From positions 36,733-100,732 of the forward strand of contig JBCCFW010000008.1 in assembly GCA_039029535.1 (NCBI GenBank): a stretch of 64,000 nucleotides of DNA, given 5' to 3'. The position numbers and the translations under genes were made by a program. Below are positions 1-11,239 of the stretch, piece after piece. Source of the DNA: JBCCFW01 sp039029535 (GTDB lineage: Bacteria > Acidobacteriota > JBCCFW01). Under the pieces are notes generated by a model. The model made no database searches. It was not told the origin of the DNA and saw only the letters and a program-made list of their open reading frames with translations. Each line of letters opens with the position of its first letter. Position 1 is the stretch's first letter.

Positions 1-723
1 GCAGAGAGGCTCGAAGACCTCCTCGAAGTCGGCGGCGAGCTCGAGGTCGTCCTTGGACTGACGCAGCGGCGTGACGTCGTCGTCCCGACGCCAAGGCGGC
101 TCGGGTCGGTTCAGGGGGGGCGCGCTTCCCAAGCTCACCGGGAAGCGGAGGAAGCGGCAGTGATGACGGAGCAGCGCGTCGAGCCGGTCGCTCTCGGCGA
201 GACGACGGCACTCGGCGTTCAGGTTGAGCGCGACGCGCATGCCGATGGCCCGAGCGGGAGCGGGCTGGAGCGAGTAGCGACCGTTGCCGGTGGTCGCGAA
301 GCGCCAGCCGCGGTCGGGCTCCTGGTAGGAGGTCACGTGGACCTCGATGCGGTCGGCCACGAACAGGGCGGAGAGGAAGCCCAGTCCGAAGCGACCGATG
401 AGCTCGTCGGAGCGTTCGTCGTCGCGGAGCTGGCCGGTGTAGCCGGAGCCGACCGTCGCGAGGTAGCGGATGACCTCGTCGCGGGTGAGGCCCGCGCCGT
501 TGTCTTCGACGACGAGCCGGCCCTCGGTCAGGTCGGTCTCGAGTCGGATGTCGGGCTCGAAGCCGGTCCCGTCCTCGAGACGTCGGCGCACGCAGGAGTC
601 GTGAGCGTTCTGGACCAGCTCGCGGATGGCGACCGTCCGCGTCGAGTAGAGGTGGTGGCCCAGGACGCGCAGGAGGCCGGCGAGATCGACCTCGGTCTCA
701 CGGAGCTCGGCTGGTGAGTCCAT
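1..723 (-). CDS. HSP90-family ATPase, N-terminal part (runs off left edge)
   Basis: The minus-strand frame is open from ATG at 723 to the window edge, giving the first 241 residues. It has the GHKL ATP-binding signatures of HSP90 proteins: HLYSTRTVAIRELVQNAHDS (N box, about residues 24-43), VEDNGAGLT (Asp-Asn-Gly box) and GRFGLGF (lid region). HSP90s use ATP to remodel client proteins in the cytosol. The match is to the divergent 'HSP90 family protein' group rather than textbook HtpG, whose N box reads LYSNKEIFLRELISNA. The start follows an AAGGA stretch. It is divergent from the methyltransferase gene. The client-binding middle and C-terminal domains lie outside the window, so membership of another GHKL family cannot be excluded. 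Confidence 0.8.
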   Translation of the reverse strand, partial: MDSPAELRETEVDLAGLLRVLGHHLYSTRTVAIRELVQNAHDSCVRRRLEDGTGFEPDIRLETDLTEGRLVVEDNGAGLTRDEVIRYLATVGSGYTGQLRDDERSDELIGRFGLGFLSALFVADRIEVHVTSYQEPDRGWRFATTGNGRYSLQPAPARAIGMRVALNLNAECRRLAESDRLDALLRHHCRFLRFPVSLGSAPPLNRPEPPWRRDDDVTPLRQSKDDLELAADFEEVFEPLC

Positions 724-774
724 CGTTCCTTCCCCTCACGAAAACAGCCCTCCGCAGGCGGAGGAACCGAAATC

Positions 775-1518
775 ATGGGCGGTGCGCTCGGACCGTGCAA
801 GCGACCGCCGTGGATCGCCTCGACGGCCGAGGACATGCTGACGTTCCAGGTCTCGCCCAGCCATCCCGGTCCTCTCTCGAGCCTCGTCGTCTTGTCCTCG
901 CCGAGCCCCGACGCGCCGCTGCCCGCCGAGTTCCTCCGCCGGGCTCGCGCGTTGGCCGATGCCTACCTGAGCAGCGACGACCCTCACCGCCAGTGTGGGT
1001 TCGGCGGTGGCTCGTCCCGTTGGCGAGCCGAGCGAGAGCCCCTCCTCGATGCGATCGACGAAGACGGCGACTTCCTCGATCTCGGCTGCGCCAACGGGCT
1101 GCTGCTGGAGTCCGTGGTGGAGTGGGGGACTCATCGGGGAGTCACCTTGACCCCGCATGGTCTCGATCTCAGCGCCGAGCTGATCGCGCTGGCGCGGCGA
1201 CGCCTGCCTGCGCATGCCGACTCGCTTCATGTCGGTGATGCCTGGTCGTGGTCGCCCGTGCGACGAGTCAGGTGGGTCTACGCGTTGAGCGACCTGGTGC
1301 CCAGCACGCACTTGGGGGAGCTGGTGAACCGGCTCGCTCTCGAGGTCGTGGCGCCTGGTGGGCGTCTCATCCTCGGGTCCTACGGCAGCCGGTCCCGGGG
1401 CGTGGCGCCCGACGACCTGGCGGCGCAGCTTCGTGAGCTGGGGCACGACGTGCGAGGCGAGTCGGCCGGTGGGACCGGGCCCGTCACTCGCTTTGCCTGG
1501 ATCGACGTCTCGACCTGA
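775..1518 (+). CDS. class I SAM-dependent methyltransferase
   Basis: A 247-residue protein with methyltransferase motif I (FLDLGCANGLLLE) binding S-adenosylmethionine, an acidic motif II region (GLDLS) and a later VVAPGGRLILGSYG strand typical of class I enzymes. The overall Rossmann pattern resembles small-molecule methyltransferases; the substrate is unknown. The ATG at 775 has GGAGG about ten bases upstream. An alternative ATG at 835 gives 227 residues and removes a low-complexity leader, but its GAGG is only two bases away. It ends seven bases before the stop of the convergent transporter gene. Confidence 0.75.
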   Translation: MGGALGPCKRPPWIASTAEDMLTFQVSPSHPGPLSSLVVLSSPSPDAPLPAEFLRRARALADAYLSSDDPHRQCGFGGGSSRWRAEREPLLDAIDEDGDFLDLGCANGLLLESVVEWGTHRGVTLTPHGLDLSAELIALARRRLPAHADSLHVGDAWSWSPVRRVRWVYALSDLVPSTHLGELVNRLALEVVAPGGRLILGSYGSRSRGVAPDDLAAQLRELGHDVRGESAGGTGPVTRFAWIDVST

Positions 1519-1525
1519 CCCCGTC

Positions 1526-2722
1526 TCAGACGACCTCGGTCGAGGGAGGCTCGTCGTCGCCCTTCTCCTTCCGGAACCACGCGCTCTCCCGGTAGCTCGT
1601 GTCGGCCCGCCGGAGCAGGACCATCCCGGCCGCGGCCGCAGGCAGCGCCAGCAGCATCCCGGCGACGCCGAACAGCGAGCCACCGATGAACACGGCGATG
1701 AGAACCAGCACCGGATGCAGGCCCACCGTGCCGCTCATGATCCGAGGAGTGATGATCATTCCCTCGAGGAACTGAGCGATTGCGAAGGTCGCGCCCACGG
1801 CGATGAGACGGGGCAGTGAGCCGTTGTCGATGAAGTTGAGCAGGAGAGCGGGCACCAGGCCGATGGCCAAGCCGAGGTAAGGGACGAAGGAGACTGCTCC
1901 GGCGAAGAGGCCGAGGGGAAGCCCCAGGGGCGTGCCGCTGGCCACCAGTCCGATCGAGTAGATGACCGCGAGGAAGGCCGCGACAGTGAGCTGGCCTCGG
2001 ACGAAGCTCGACAGCGCCTGATCGATCTCGGCCATCGGATCGAGGATCACCTGCCGCCAGCGAGGCGGGATCAAGTCGGCGATGGCTTCCTTGATGCGGT
2101 CGATGTCCTTGAGGAGATAGGCCGCCGAGATGGGGATGAGGAGGAAGTTGGCGAGTGCCCCGAGAACGGCGGCGCCTCCGCTCCCGACCTTGATGACAGC
2201 CTTCTTGACCTGATTCGCGACGGCGCCCCAGTCGATCTCGTCGACCGCGTTGCGGAGGAACTCGCGCGATCGGCTCACGGCTTGGTCAACCGGGTCCTTG
2301 GCCCAGTCGGGCAGGTTCTCCTTGACCTTGTCGACGAGCTGCTGAACGTGACTCTTGGTGGGGGTGTCGGGCTTCGGAGCGCTCGGGGCCTGGGAGGGGA
2401 AGAGCTTGTCCTTCGTTTCCGCGAGCTGCTCGCCAGCGGAGTCGAGAGTCAGGACCCCCAGGGCGAGCACGGCCGTGGCAGCCAGGACGACGATCGTGAT
2501 GCCGAAGTTCCGCGACCGCCCCCGGGCCTCGAACCAGTCGACCACCGGGTCGAGCAGGTAGGCGATGGCGAAGGCGATGAGGAAGGGGGTCAGGAGCTCC
2601 AGCGAGCGCTCGAAGAAGCGCAGGAGCAGCCCACCGACCTGCGTGAACACGTAGGTCACGAGGGCGGCGCAGGCAAGGACCTGAAGACGGCGGGACCAGG
2701 CGTCGGTGGTCGGGATCGTCAT
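1526..2722 (-). CDS. AI-2E family (PerM/YdiK-type) membrane transporter
   Basis: A 398-residue polytopic inner-membrane protein. Hydrophobic segments near the N terminus (VLACAALVTYVF, LTPFLIAFAIAYLLDPVVDW) are followed by a soluble loop and then a membrane block. The family signature GMIITPRIMSGTVGLHPVLV lies near the C terminus, followed by GVAGMLLALP. Family members export autoinducer-2 or act in Na+/H+ exchange and osmotic tolerance; the substrate here is not predictable. The ATG at 2722 has no Shine-Dalgarno site but a TAGGAT box five bases upstream, suggesting a leaderless transcript. It is divergent from the pilin cluster. Confidence 0.9.
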   Translation of the reverse strand: MTIPTTDAWSRRLQVLACAALVTYVFTQVGGLLLRFFERSLELLTPFLIAFAIAYLLDPVVDWFEARGRSRNFGITIVVLAATAVLALGVLTLDSAGEQLAETKDKLFPSQAPSAPKPDTPTKSHVQQLVDKVKENLPDWAKDPVDQAVSRSREFLRNAVDEIDWGAVANQVKKAVIKVGSGGAAVLGALANFLLIPISAAYLLKDIDRIKEAIADLIPPRWRQVILDPMAEIDQALSSFVRGQLTVAAFLAVIYSIGLVASGTPLGLPLGLFAGAVSFVPYLGLAIGLVPALLLNFIDNGSLPRLIAVGATFAIAQFLEGMIITPRIMSGTVGLHPVLVLIAVFIGGSLFGVAGMLLALPAAAAGMVLLRRADTSYRESAWFRKEKGDDEPPSTEVV

Positions 2723-2727
2723 GCCGC

Positions 2728-2733
2728 ATCCTA
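2728..2733 (-). promoter_or_regulatory. TAnnnT -10 box, leaderless promoter of the AI-2E transporter
   Basis: Minus-strand TAGGAT with five bases to the ATG at 2722 and no Shine-Dalgarno sequence between. This is the geometry of leaderless promoters in Deinococcus and Actinobacteria; the start site is inferred. Confidence 0.45.
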
Positions 2734-2776
2734 CCGAGATCGGGGGCCTCGACGGGCGCCTGGGGGCCGAGTTGGG

Positions 2777-2782
2777 TAGGCT
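2777..2782 (+). promoter_or_regulatory. TAnnnT -10 box, leaderless promoter of the pilin cluster
   Basis: TAGGCT lies seven bases before the ATG at 2790, with no room for a ribosome-binding site. It faces the transporter promoter across about 40 bp. Confidence 0.45.
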
Positions 2783-2789
2783 CCACTGG

Positions 2790-3173
2790 ATGAGGACTCG
2801 TGGCTCACAGCATGGCGTGACCCTGCTCGAGACGCTGGTGGCCGCGGTCCTCCTGGGTACCGCCGTCCTCATGTCGGGGGCCGGGCTGGCCTGGTCGCAG
2901 CGCATCGAGGACCGGGCTCTCCTCCACGACGCCGCCTGGCGCCGGGCTGCCGACGTCGCCGAGAGTCTCCGCAGCGCCCCCTTCGAGTACGTCGAGGAAG
3001 GGGAGGCGCCCCTCGACGATCCCCGGCTTCCCGAGGGACAGCTCGTGCTCGCCGTCGAGGAGGACGAGGACCTCGGCTACAAGAAGGTCGTCATCGAGGT
3101 CCGCTGGGCCGGTGACATCCCGGGCTCGGTCTCGCTGACGACGGCCGTCGGAGCCCAGGAGCTGTACCGATGA
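2790..3173 (+). CDS. type IV pilin-like / pseudopilin protein (PilV/GspI-like)
   Basis: A 127-residue protein with a class III prepilin leader: short basic start MRTRGSQHG, then VTLLETLVAAVLLG with the conserved Glu five residues after the Gly cleavage site, and a roughly 20-residue hydrophobic helix. Prepilin peptidase would cut after Gly9, and the mature protein would join a type IV pilus or type II secretion pseudopilus as a minor subunit. Valine replaces the usual N-methylated Phe at +1. The stop overlaps the next gene by four bases (ATGA), so the three pilin genes are translationally coupled. The start is chosen because it places the leader at the N terminus. Confidence 0.8.
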   Translation: MRTRGSQHGVTLLETLVAAVLLGTAVLMSGAGLAWSQRIEDRALLHDAAWRRAADVAESLRSAPFEYVEEGEAPLDDPRLPEGQLVLAVEEDEDLGYKKVVIEVRWAGDIPGSVSLTTAVGAQELYR

Positions 3174-3700
3174 GACGCGGGACGCGGCGACGCAGCGCGT
3201 CGGGCATGAGCCTGGTCGAGCTGCTCGTCGCCATCTTCCTGACCGGCGTGGTGCTCATCGGCGGGGCCTTCCTGCTCATCAACCTGACGAAGCGCTCGGC
3301 CACCGAGCTCGCCCAGGGCCCCGCCCTGCCCGACGCCGCCGGCCAGGTTCTCGACCGCCTCGTCCGGGAGCTGCGTCCAGCTCGTGGGCGACTCACGAGC
3401 CTGGGCGAGTTCACCGCCGACAGCGGGGCGCTGATCTTCGTGACCGCGGAGGGCGACACGATGCTCTACGTGCTCGACGAGGCTTCGGCGCTCTGGCGCT
3501 ACGTCCTGCCGGAAGGGGAGGACACGGCCCAGGGGCGCCGGCTGATCGAGAACGTCGACTACTGGTCTCACGACACCCGCGACGGCTACGAGTACACCCT
3601 CACCTTGCGCGCCGAGGGGGGCGAGGCTGCCGAGCGCCGCGTCGTCCTGCGGGCGCCTCGGACGATCGCTATGACCAACCCCGTCGGGCGCGGCCGATGA
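3170..3700 (+). CDS. minor pilin / pseudopilin (PilW/GspJ-like)
   Basis: A 176-residue protein with a prepilin N terminus: basic leader MRRGTRRRSASG, then MSLVELLVAIFLTGVVLIGG with Glu at +5 and a hydrophobic stretch. The C-terminal half is a globular pilin-type domain (EYTLTLRAEGGEA). Second gene of the three-gene cluster; it overlaps both neighbours by four bases. GspJ/PilW-like subunits sit at the pilus tip with GspI and GspK-like partners. No assembly ATPase, secretin or major pilin is present here, so the machinery must be encoded elsewhere. Confidence 0.8.
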   Translation: MRRGTRRRSASGMSLVELLVAIFLTGVVLIGGAFLLINLTKRSATELAQGPALPDAAGQVLDRLVRELRPARGRLTSLGEFTADSGALIFVTAEGDTMLYVLDEASALWRYVLPEGEDTAQGRRLIENVDYWSHDTRDGYEYTLTLRAEGGEAAERRVVLRAPRTIAMTNPVGRGR

Positions 3701-4158
3701 GAGCTCGTCGTCTCGACCAGGGCGGCGGGGCGCTGCTGACTGCCTTGCTCCTGGTGGTCATCGCTCACTCCCTCACGCTGGCGGCCACCTCCCGGGCCCT
3801 GGCCTCACTCCACGCCGCCCAGCGCGTGGCCGACCTCACGCTCGCCTTCGAGTCCGCAGAGGGGGCCCTGGCGCTGGCCACCGAGCGCATCGTGCGGGAC
3901 CGGCTTCGCACCGATCTCGACGAGTGGCCGGGCGTGACCCGCTCCATGTGGATCGAGCGTCTCTCGGGTGCTCGGCACCTCCGCAGCTATCGCGTGACCG
4001 TTCACGCCACGGCGGGGGCTCAAGCCCTGGCGCTGGAGGCCGAACTCGTCGTGTTGCCCCCTCCGAGAGGATGGGGGCGGGGCACCGGTCGCCTCAGCTC
4101 CGTCCGTCGTTGGGAACGGAAGACCCTGACGCTGGAGGAAGCGGCTCGGCGGCCCTGA
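3697..4158 (+). CDS. PilX/GspK-like pilus assembly protein
   Basis: A 153-residue protein starting MRARRLDQGGGALLTALLLV, a Gly-Gly-Ala-Leu-Leu-type N terminus followed by a transmembrane helix, as in PilX and short GspK proteins, which lack Glu at +5. The remainder is an alpha-helical stalk (AFESAEGALALATERIV) with a small C-terminal domain. Position as the third overlapping gene after two pseudopilin-like genes supports a role in the same tip complex. Sequence similarity alone is weak, so the assignment rests on the N-terminal pattern and context. Confidence 0.65.
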   Translation: MRARRLDQGGGALLTALLLVVIAHSLTLAATSRALASLHAAQRVADLTLAFESAEGALALATERIVRDRLRTDLDEWPGVTRSMWIERLSGARHLRSYRVTVHATAGAQALALEAELVVLPPPRGWGRGTGRLSSVRRWERKTLTLEEAARRP

Positions 4159-4202
4159 GCTTCCTCGGGTTCGGATAGGATGGAGGGACTTGGAGTACAA
4201 CC

Positions 4203-4790
4203 TTGGAATCAGGTAGCGACACCTCCGCGCCGGTCATGGCGCAGGAAGATCGCGAGTCCCTCGGTCGCCGGCTGCGTCGCGCGCTGGAAAAGGTCGAGGA
4301 GCTCGCCCAGCTCGGCGGCCTTCCCCCTTGTCTCGAAGACCTGCGCCTGGTCAGCCCGTCGCGCGGCAGCCGCTTGCACGTCGAGGTCCAGCGCGCCGAC
4401 AAGGACGGTGTCGAGGTCGAGCTGAGGCTCTCGGCGAGCCTCCCGGCCGGTGGCGGTGGCGACGACCTCCGCACCACCCTCGTGCAGGTGCTCGACCTGG
4501 CCGAGCGCAACCCGCGGATGTCCTTCGTGGCGCTCAAGTTCCTGCGGGAGAAGCTCCTGCCCGGCTCGGGCGCGGAGTGGGCGCAGGTCCCGGAGGCCTG
4601 TCAGGCGGCGATCTCCCAGTGCATCCGCGAGGGGCTCGTGCAGACCGAGAAGGTCCCCAACCCGCGCAACCCGATGTTCCCGGTGACCTCCGCGAAGCTC
4701 AACCGTGCGCACCCGGGGGTGGCCTCCATCCTCGAGTCGAGCGAGCCTGGCTCCGTGGTGGGCGACGGCACCAGCGCCAGCGAGAGCTAG
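4203..4790 (+). CDS. hypothetical protein, TTG start
   Basis: A 195-residue soluble protein I do not recognise. It has an N-terminal helix rich in Arg and Glu (LGRRLRRALEKVEELAQLG), a mixed region with a Gly run (AGGGGDD), and a C-terminal part (FVALKFLREKLL ... ISQCIREGLVQT ... PVTSAKLNRAHP) that could be a helical or winged-helix fold. The TTG start at 4203 is preferred because GGAG stands seven bases upstream, while the next ATG (4236) has no site. A TAGGAT box about 30 bases upstream may be its -10. It is convergent with metH. Confidence 0.6.
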   Translation: MESGSDTSAPVMAQEDRESLGRRLRRALEKVEELAQLGGLPPCLEDLRLVSPSRGSRLHVEVQRADKDGVEVELRLSASLPAGGGGDDLRTTLVQVLDLAERNPRMSFVALKFLREKLLPGSGAEWAQVPEACQAAISQCIREGLVQTEKVPNPRNPMFPVTSAKLNRAHPGVASILESSEPGSVVGDGTSASES

Positions 4791-4791
4791 C

Positions 4792-4806
4792 GGACCCTGC
4801 CGGGTC

Positions 4807-4807
<1 letters not shown>
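4792..4807. terminator. perfect hairpin between convergent genes
   Basis: GGACCC, loop TGCC, GGGTCC lies between the stop of the hypothetical gene (4790) and the stop of metH (4809). Being symmetrical it can act on both strands. There is no T tract, so intrinsic termination is only possible, not shown. Confidence 0.4.
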
Positions 4808-8481
<3,674 letters not shown>

Positions 8482-8573
8482 TCCTCGGTGTCCATCGTCG
8501 GCTCGGCGCCACGCGGGCCGTCAGGAAGTTGCGCCCTCGAACGTCGTGCCAGGTCGACGGATCTTCTCACGGA

Positions 8574-8615
8574 GACCGGAGAAACGACGAGCTTCAACTC
8601 GTCCTCTCTCCGGTC
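8574..8615 (-). terminator. long stem-loop downstream of S1 gene / upstream of metH
   Basis: A 9-bp outer stem (GACCGGAGA with TCTCCGGTC) and a 6-bp inner stem (GACGAG with CTCGTC), separated by a 3/3 internal loop and closed by a 6-nt loop. It begins 11 bases after the S1-gene stop codon. There is no U tract on the minus-strand transcript, so it may terminate or protect the S1 mRNA 3' end, or form part of the metH leader. Confidence 0.5.
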
Positions 8616-8626
8616 GTGGGAGTGAA

Positions 8627-11107
8627 TCAGCCGGCCGGAGTGTCCGGGCTGGCGTCACCCTCCGGCGCGGGCTCGGCCGGGGCCGAGTCATCGGCCGGTG
8701 CTGCGGGCTCGCTGGCTGCAGGCTCGGGAGCCGGAGTCGCGGGAGCCGCAGCGGCCTCGGTCGTCGGGGCTTCGGCGGCAGCCGTCGTTTCCGGTGCCGT
8801 CGTCTCGGGAGCGCTCGGTGGCGTCGCAGCGGTCTCCTCGGCGGGAGGAGCGGCCTTGGCGTCGTCCTTCTTGTTCTTCTTCGGCTTGGGTTCCTGAGCC
8901 TTCGGAGCGAGGTGGGAGGGGAGCTTGTCCTTGAGCAGGTCGCCGAAGCTGGCGAAGCCCCCACGCGTGGGCGCGGCGGCGCTGTTCTCGAAGGACTGCG
9001 CCGCGCGTCCGCGACCGCCGGGTCCGCCGGGGCCACGCTTGCGGCCACGACCACCACCGCCCTCACCGCGACCGCGTCCACGGCCACCGCCGGGTCCGCC
9101 GCCGCGACCGCCACCACCACCAGGACCGCCACCTCGGCCGCCGCCGAAGCCGCCACCCGGTCCGCCGCCACCCGGTCCGCCGCCACGGCCACCGCCACCG
9201 AAGCCGCCGTCGTAGCCACCGCGCTCGCCGTCACGGCGGCCGCGTTGCTGACGTGCGCGATCGGCGGCGCTGCGCCGCGTGAGCCGGATTCGCTGACCGT
9301 CCTCCTCGATGCCGAGGACGGTGACGTCGAGAGGGCTGCCCTCGGGGAAGGTGCGACCGAGGTCCGTGCCCGGCTCGGTCCCGGTCTCGCTCGCGTGCAG
9401 CAAGCCGAGGTGCTCGGGGCTCACGCGGACGAAGACCCCGAAGGGGGCGATGCGCTCGACGATGCCGCGTCGGCGCTGCTCAGCCTCGAGGGCCGGATAC
9501 TCGACGGTGGCTCCGGCTTCCTGACCCTCGCTGGCGCGCAGCATGTGGGCCCGGTGGCGCTTGCGGTCGAGACCGAGGAGCTGAACGCTCACCTCGGTGC
9601 CGATGAGCTTCTCGTCCTTGGCCAGCATGGCCGGCGCGCTGGGCGGCAGCAGCTCGGAGCCGTGGAGGAAAGCCTCCACGCCTTCGGCGAGCTGAACGTA
9701 GGCACCACCGCGCACGAGTCGCAGCACCTTCACCGTGGTCACGCGACCCGGGCCGATCTCCTCGGGCAGGCTCTTCCAGGGATCGTCCTGAAGCGCCTTC
9801 ATGGAGAGCGAGATTTTCTTGCGTGCGTCGTCGGCACTGAGGACGCAGACGTCCACGCGCTGTCCGACCTTGAGCAGCTCCTCGGGGGACTGCACGCGAG
9901 CGTGGCTCAGCTCCGACACGTGGAGCAGGCCCTGGATGCCGCCGAGGTCGACGAAGGCACCGTAGGGCTGGAGGGCGATGACCCGCCCGTTGAACTTGGC
10001 GCCCTTGACGATCTTCTCGCGCAGCTCCTGGATCTGGCTCCGGCGCTCCTCCTCGAGGATCTTCCGCCGCGACACGACCAGGCTACGGCCGGTGGGGTCG
10101 AACTGCGTGAGGACGAAGGGCACCTTCTTGCCGATGAAGCTCTCGGGCGAGACCTTGCGGACGCCTGCCTGGGAGCTGGGGCAGAAGGCGCGCAGGCCCT
10201 CGATGCGGACTTCGTAGCCACCCTTGATGGCGGAGACGACCTCGCCCTCGAGCGGCTGACCGTTGGTGAAGGCCTCGGCCACCAGGGCGATGGAGGCACC
10301 GATGGCCGTCTTGGCTCGCTTGAAGCGGGGTGGGTCGGAGAGCTCGGCGACGACGAGGTCGATCCGGGTGCCCTCGTCGGACTGGATGCGGCCGCTCGGG
10401 TCGACCAGCTCGAGCTTGGACATGACGCCCTTGAACTTGCCGCCGCCGATCTCGATGAGGACGTCCTCACCCTCGGTGCCGACGATGGTGCCGGTGATCT
10501 CGAGGTCGACCTTCAGCTCGTCGGGGAGCTCGCCGCCATCGCGTCGGACCTGACGGACGAAGTCCTCGGCCTCGGCGACCGAGCGAATGCGGGCGGGCTC
10601 GGCAGCGGCCTCGTCGGCGTCGCCCTCGGCAGCGGCTCCTGCCGGCGCCTCGGTCTCGCTCGCGTCGTCGGTGGTCGCCGCGGCGGCAGGCTCGGCTGGG
10701 GCGTCCGTGCTCTCGGTCGACGCTTCGGTGCTCTCGCCGGCCGGCTCCGCGGCGGTCTCGGAGGGCGCGCTCGCGGCGTCGGCGCTCGCCCCGGCCGCCG
10801 CTGGCTCGCTCGCGGCCTCGGGCTCTGCTGCGGCCTCAGGCGCTGCTGCGGCCTCAGGCGCTGCTGCGGCCTCAGGCGCTGCTGCGGCCTCGGGCGTCGC
10901 GTCGGTCTCCGGAGCGGGCGCGGCCGGGGCGGCGTCGGCGGGAGACTCGTCGGAGGACGGGGTGTCAGCGGACTCCGTCACCGCGGCGTCCTCCGCCGGC
11001 GGCGGGGGCGTGGGCGGCTCCGGGCGATCCACATCCTCGGGAGAAGGTCGGGCTTCGTCGGACAAGGCGGGGTCTCTCACCGCCGTGGGACAGGCACCAG
11101 GAGCCAC
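8627..11107 (-). CDS. multi-S1-domain RNA-binding protein with RGG/Gly-rich and Ala/Pro-rich regions
   Basis: An 826-residue protein built like ribosomal protein S1 but with long low-complexity arms. Residues about 1-170 are Ala/Pro/Glu-rich with four PEAAAA-type copies. About five S1 (OB-fold) domains follow (about 185-620); the best matches the S1 consensus (FNGRVIALQPYGAFVDLGGI ... GLLHVSELS). A Gly/Arg stretch of RGGG/GFGGG type spans about 625-715, then a conserved FGDLLKDKLPSHL helix and an acidic Ala/Pro tail. It probably binds mRNA or ribosomes. The role could be S1-like translation initiation or RNA-granule formation. Start is uncertain: GTG at 11107, GTG at 11080 and TTG at about 11065 are all possible. 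It ends 145 bases upstream of metH. Confidence 0.85.
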   Translation of the reverse strand: MAPGACPTAVRDPALSDEARPSPEDVDRPEPPTPPPPAEDAAVTESADTPSSDESPADAAPAAPAPETDATPEAAAAPEAAAAPEAAAAPEAAAEPEAASEPAAAGASADAASAPSETAAEPAGESTEASTESTDAPAEPAAAATTDDASETEAPAGAAAEGDADEAAAEPARIRSVAEAEDFVRQVRRDGGELPDELKVDLEITGTIVGTEGEDVLIEIGGGKFKGVMSKLELVDPSGRIQSDEGTRIDLVVAELSDPPRFKRAKTAIGASIALVAEAFTNGQPLEGEVVSAIKGGYEVRIEGLRAFCPSSQAGVRKVSPESFIGKKVPFVLTQFDPTGRSLVVSRRKILEEERRSQIQELREKIVKGAKFNGRVIALQPYGAFVDLGGIQGLLHVSELSHARVQSPEELLKVGQRVDVCVLSADDARKKISLSMKALQDDPWKSLPEEIGPGRVTTVKVLRLVRGGAYVQLAEGVEAFLHGSELLPPSAPAMLAKDEKLIGTEVSVQLLGLDRKRHRAHMLRASEGQEAGATVEYPALEAEQRRRGIVERIAPFGVFVRVSPEHLGLLHASETGTEPGTDLGRTFPEGSPLDVTVLGIEEDGQRIRLTRRSAADRARQQRGRRDGERGGYDGGFGGGGRGGGPGGGGPGGGFGGGRGGGPGGGGGRGGGPGGGRGRGRGEGGGGRGRKRGPGGPGGRGRAAQSFENSAAAPTRGGFASFGDLLKDKLPSHLAPKAQEPKPKKNKKDDAKAAPPAEETAATPPSAPETTAPETTAAAEAPTTEAAAAPATPAPEPAASEPAAPADDSAPAEPAPEGDASPDTPAG
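10825..10902 (-). repeat. 18-bp in-frame tandem repeat, about four copies
   Basis: The unit gctgctgcggcctcaggc repeats about four times with few changes and encodes the Pro-Glu-Ala-Ala-Ala-Ala stretch in the N-terminal arm of the S1-domain protein. Copy number is likely to vary by slippage. Confidence 0.85.
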
Positions 11108-11239
11108 TGGTTTGCGGGGCTTCTTCTGGCGACGACGGGGTCGCCATCATGGCAGGACCCAGCGACCCTGACCAGCCCGCAGGCGCTCGGGGCCGGTGAG
11201 TGCCCGAGACGCCGTCGCAAGCCGGTCTCAGCGGGGTTT

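Noticed and set aside
8482..8626. SAM-I or cobalamin riboswitch before metH
   Set aside because: No GAGGGACTGGCCCGATGA-type SAM-I core and no cobalamin box are present, so only an unnamed leader structure is reported.
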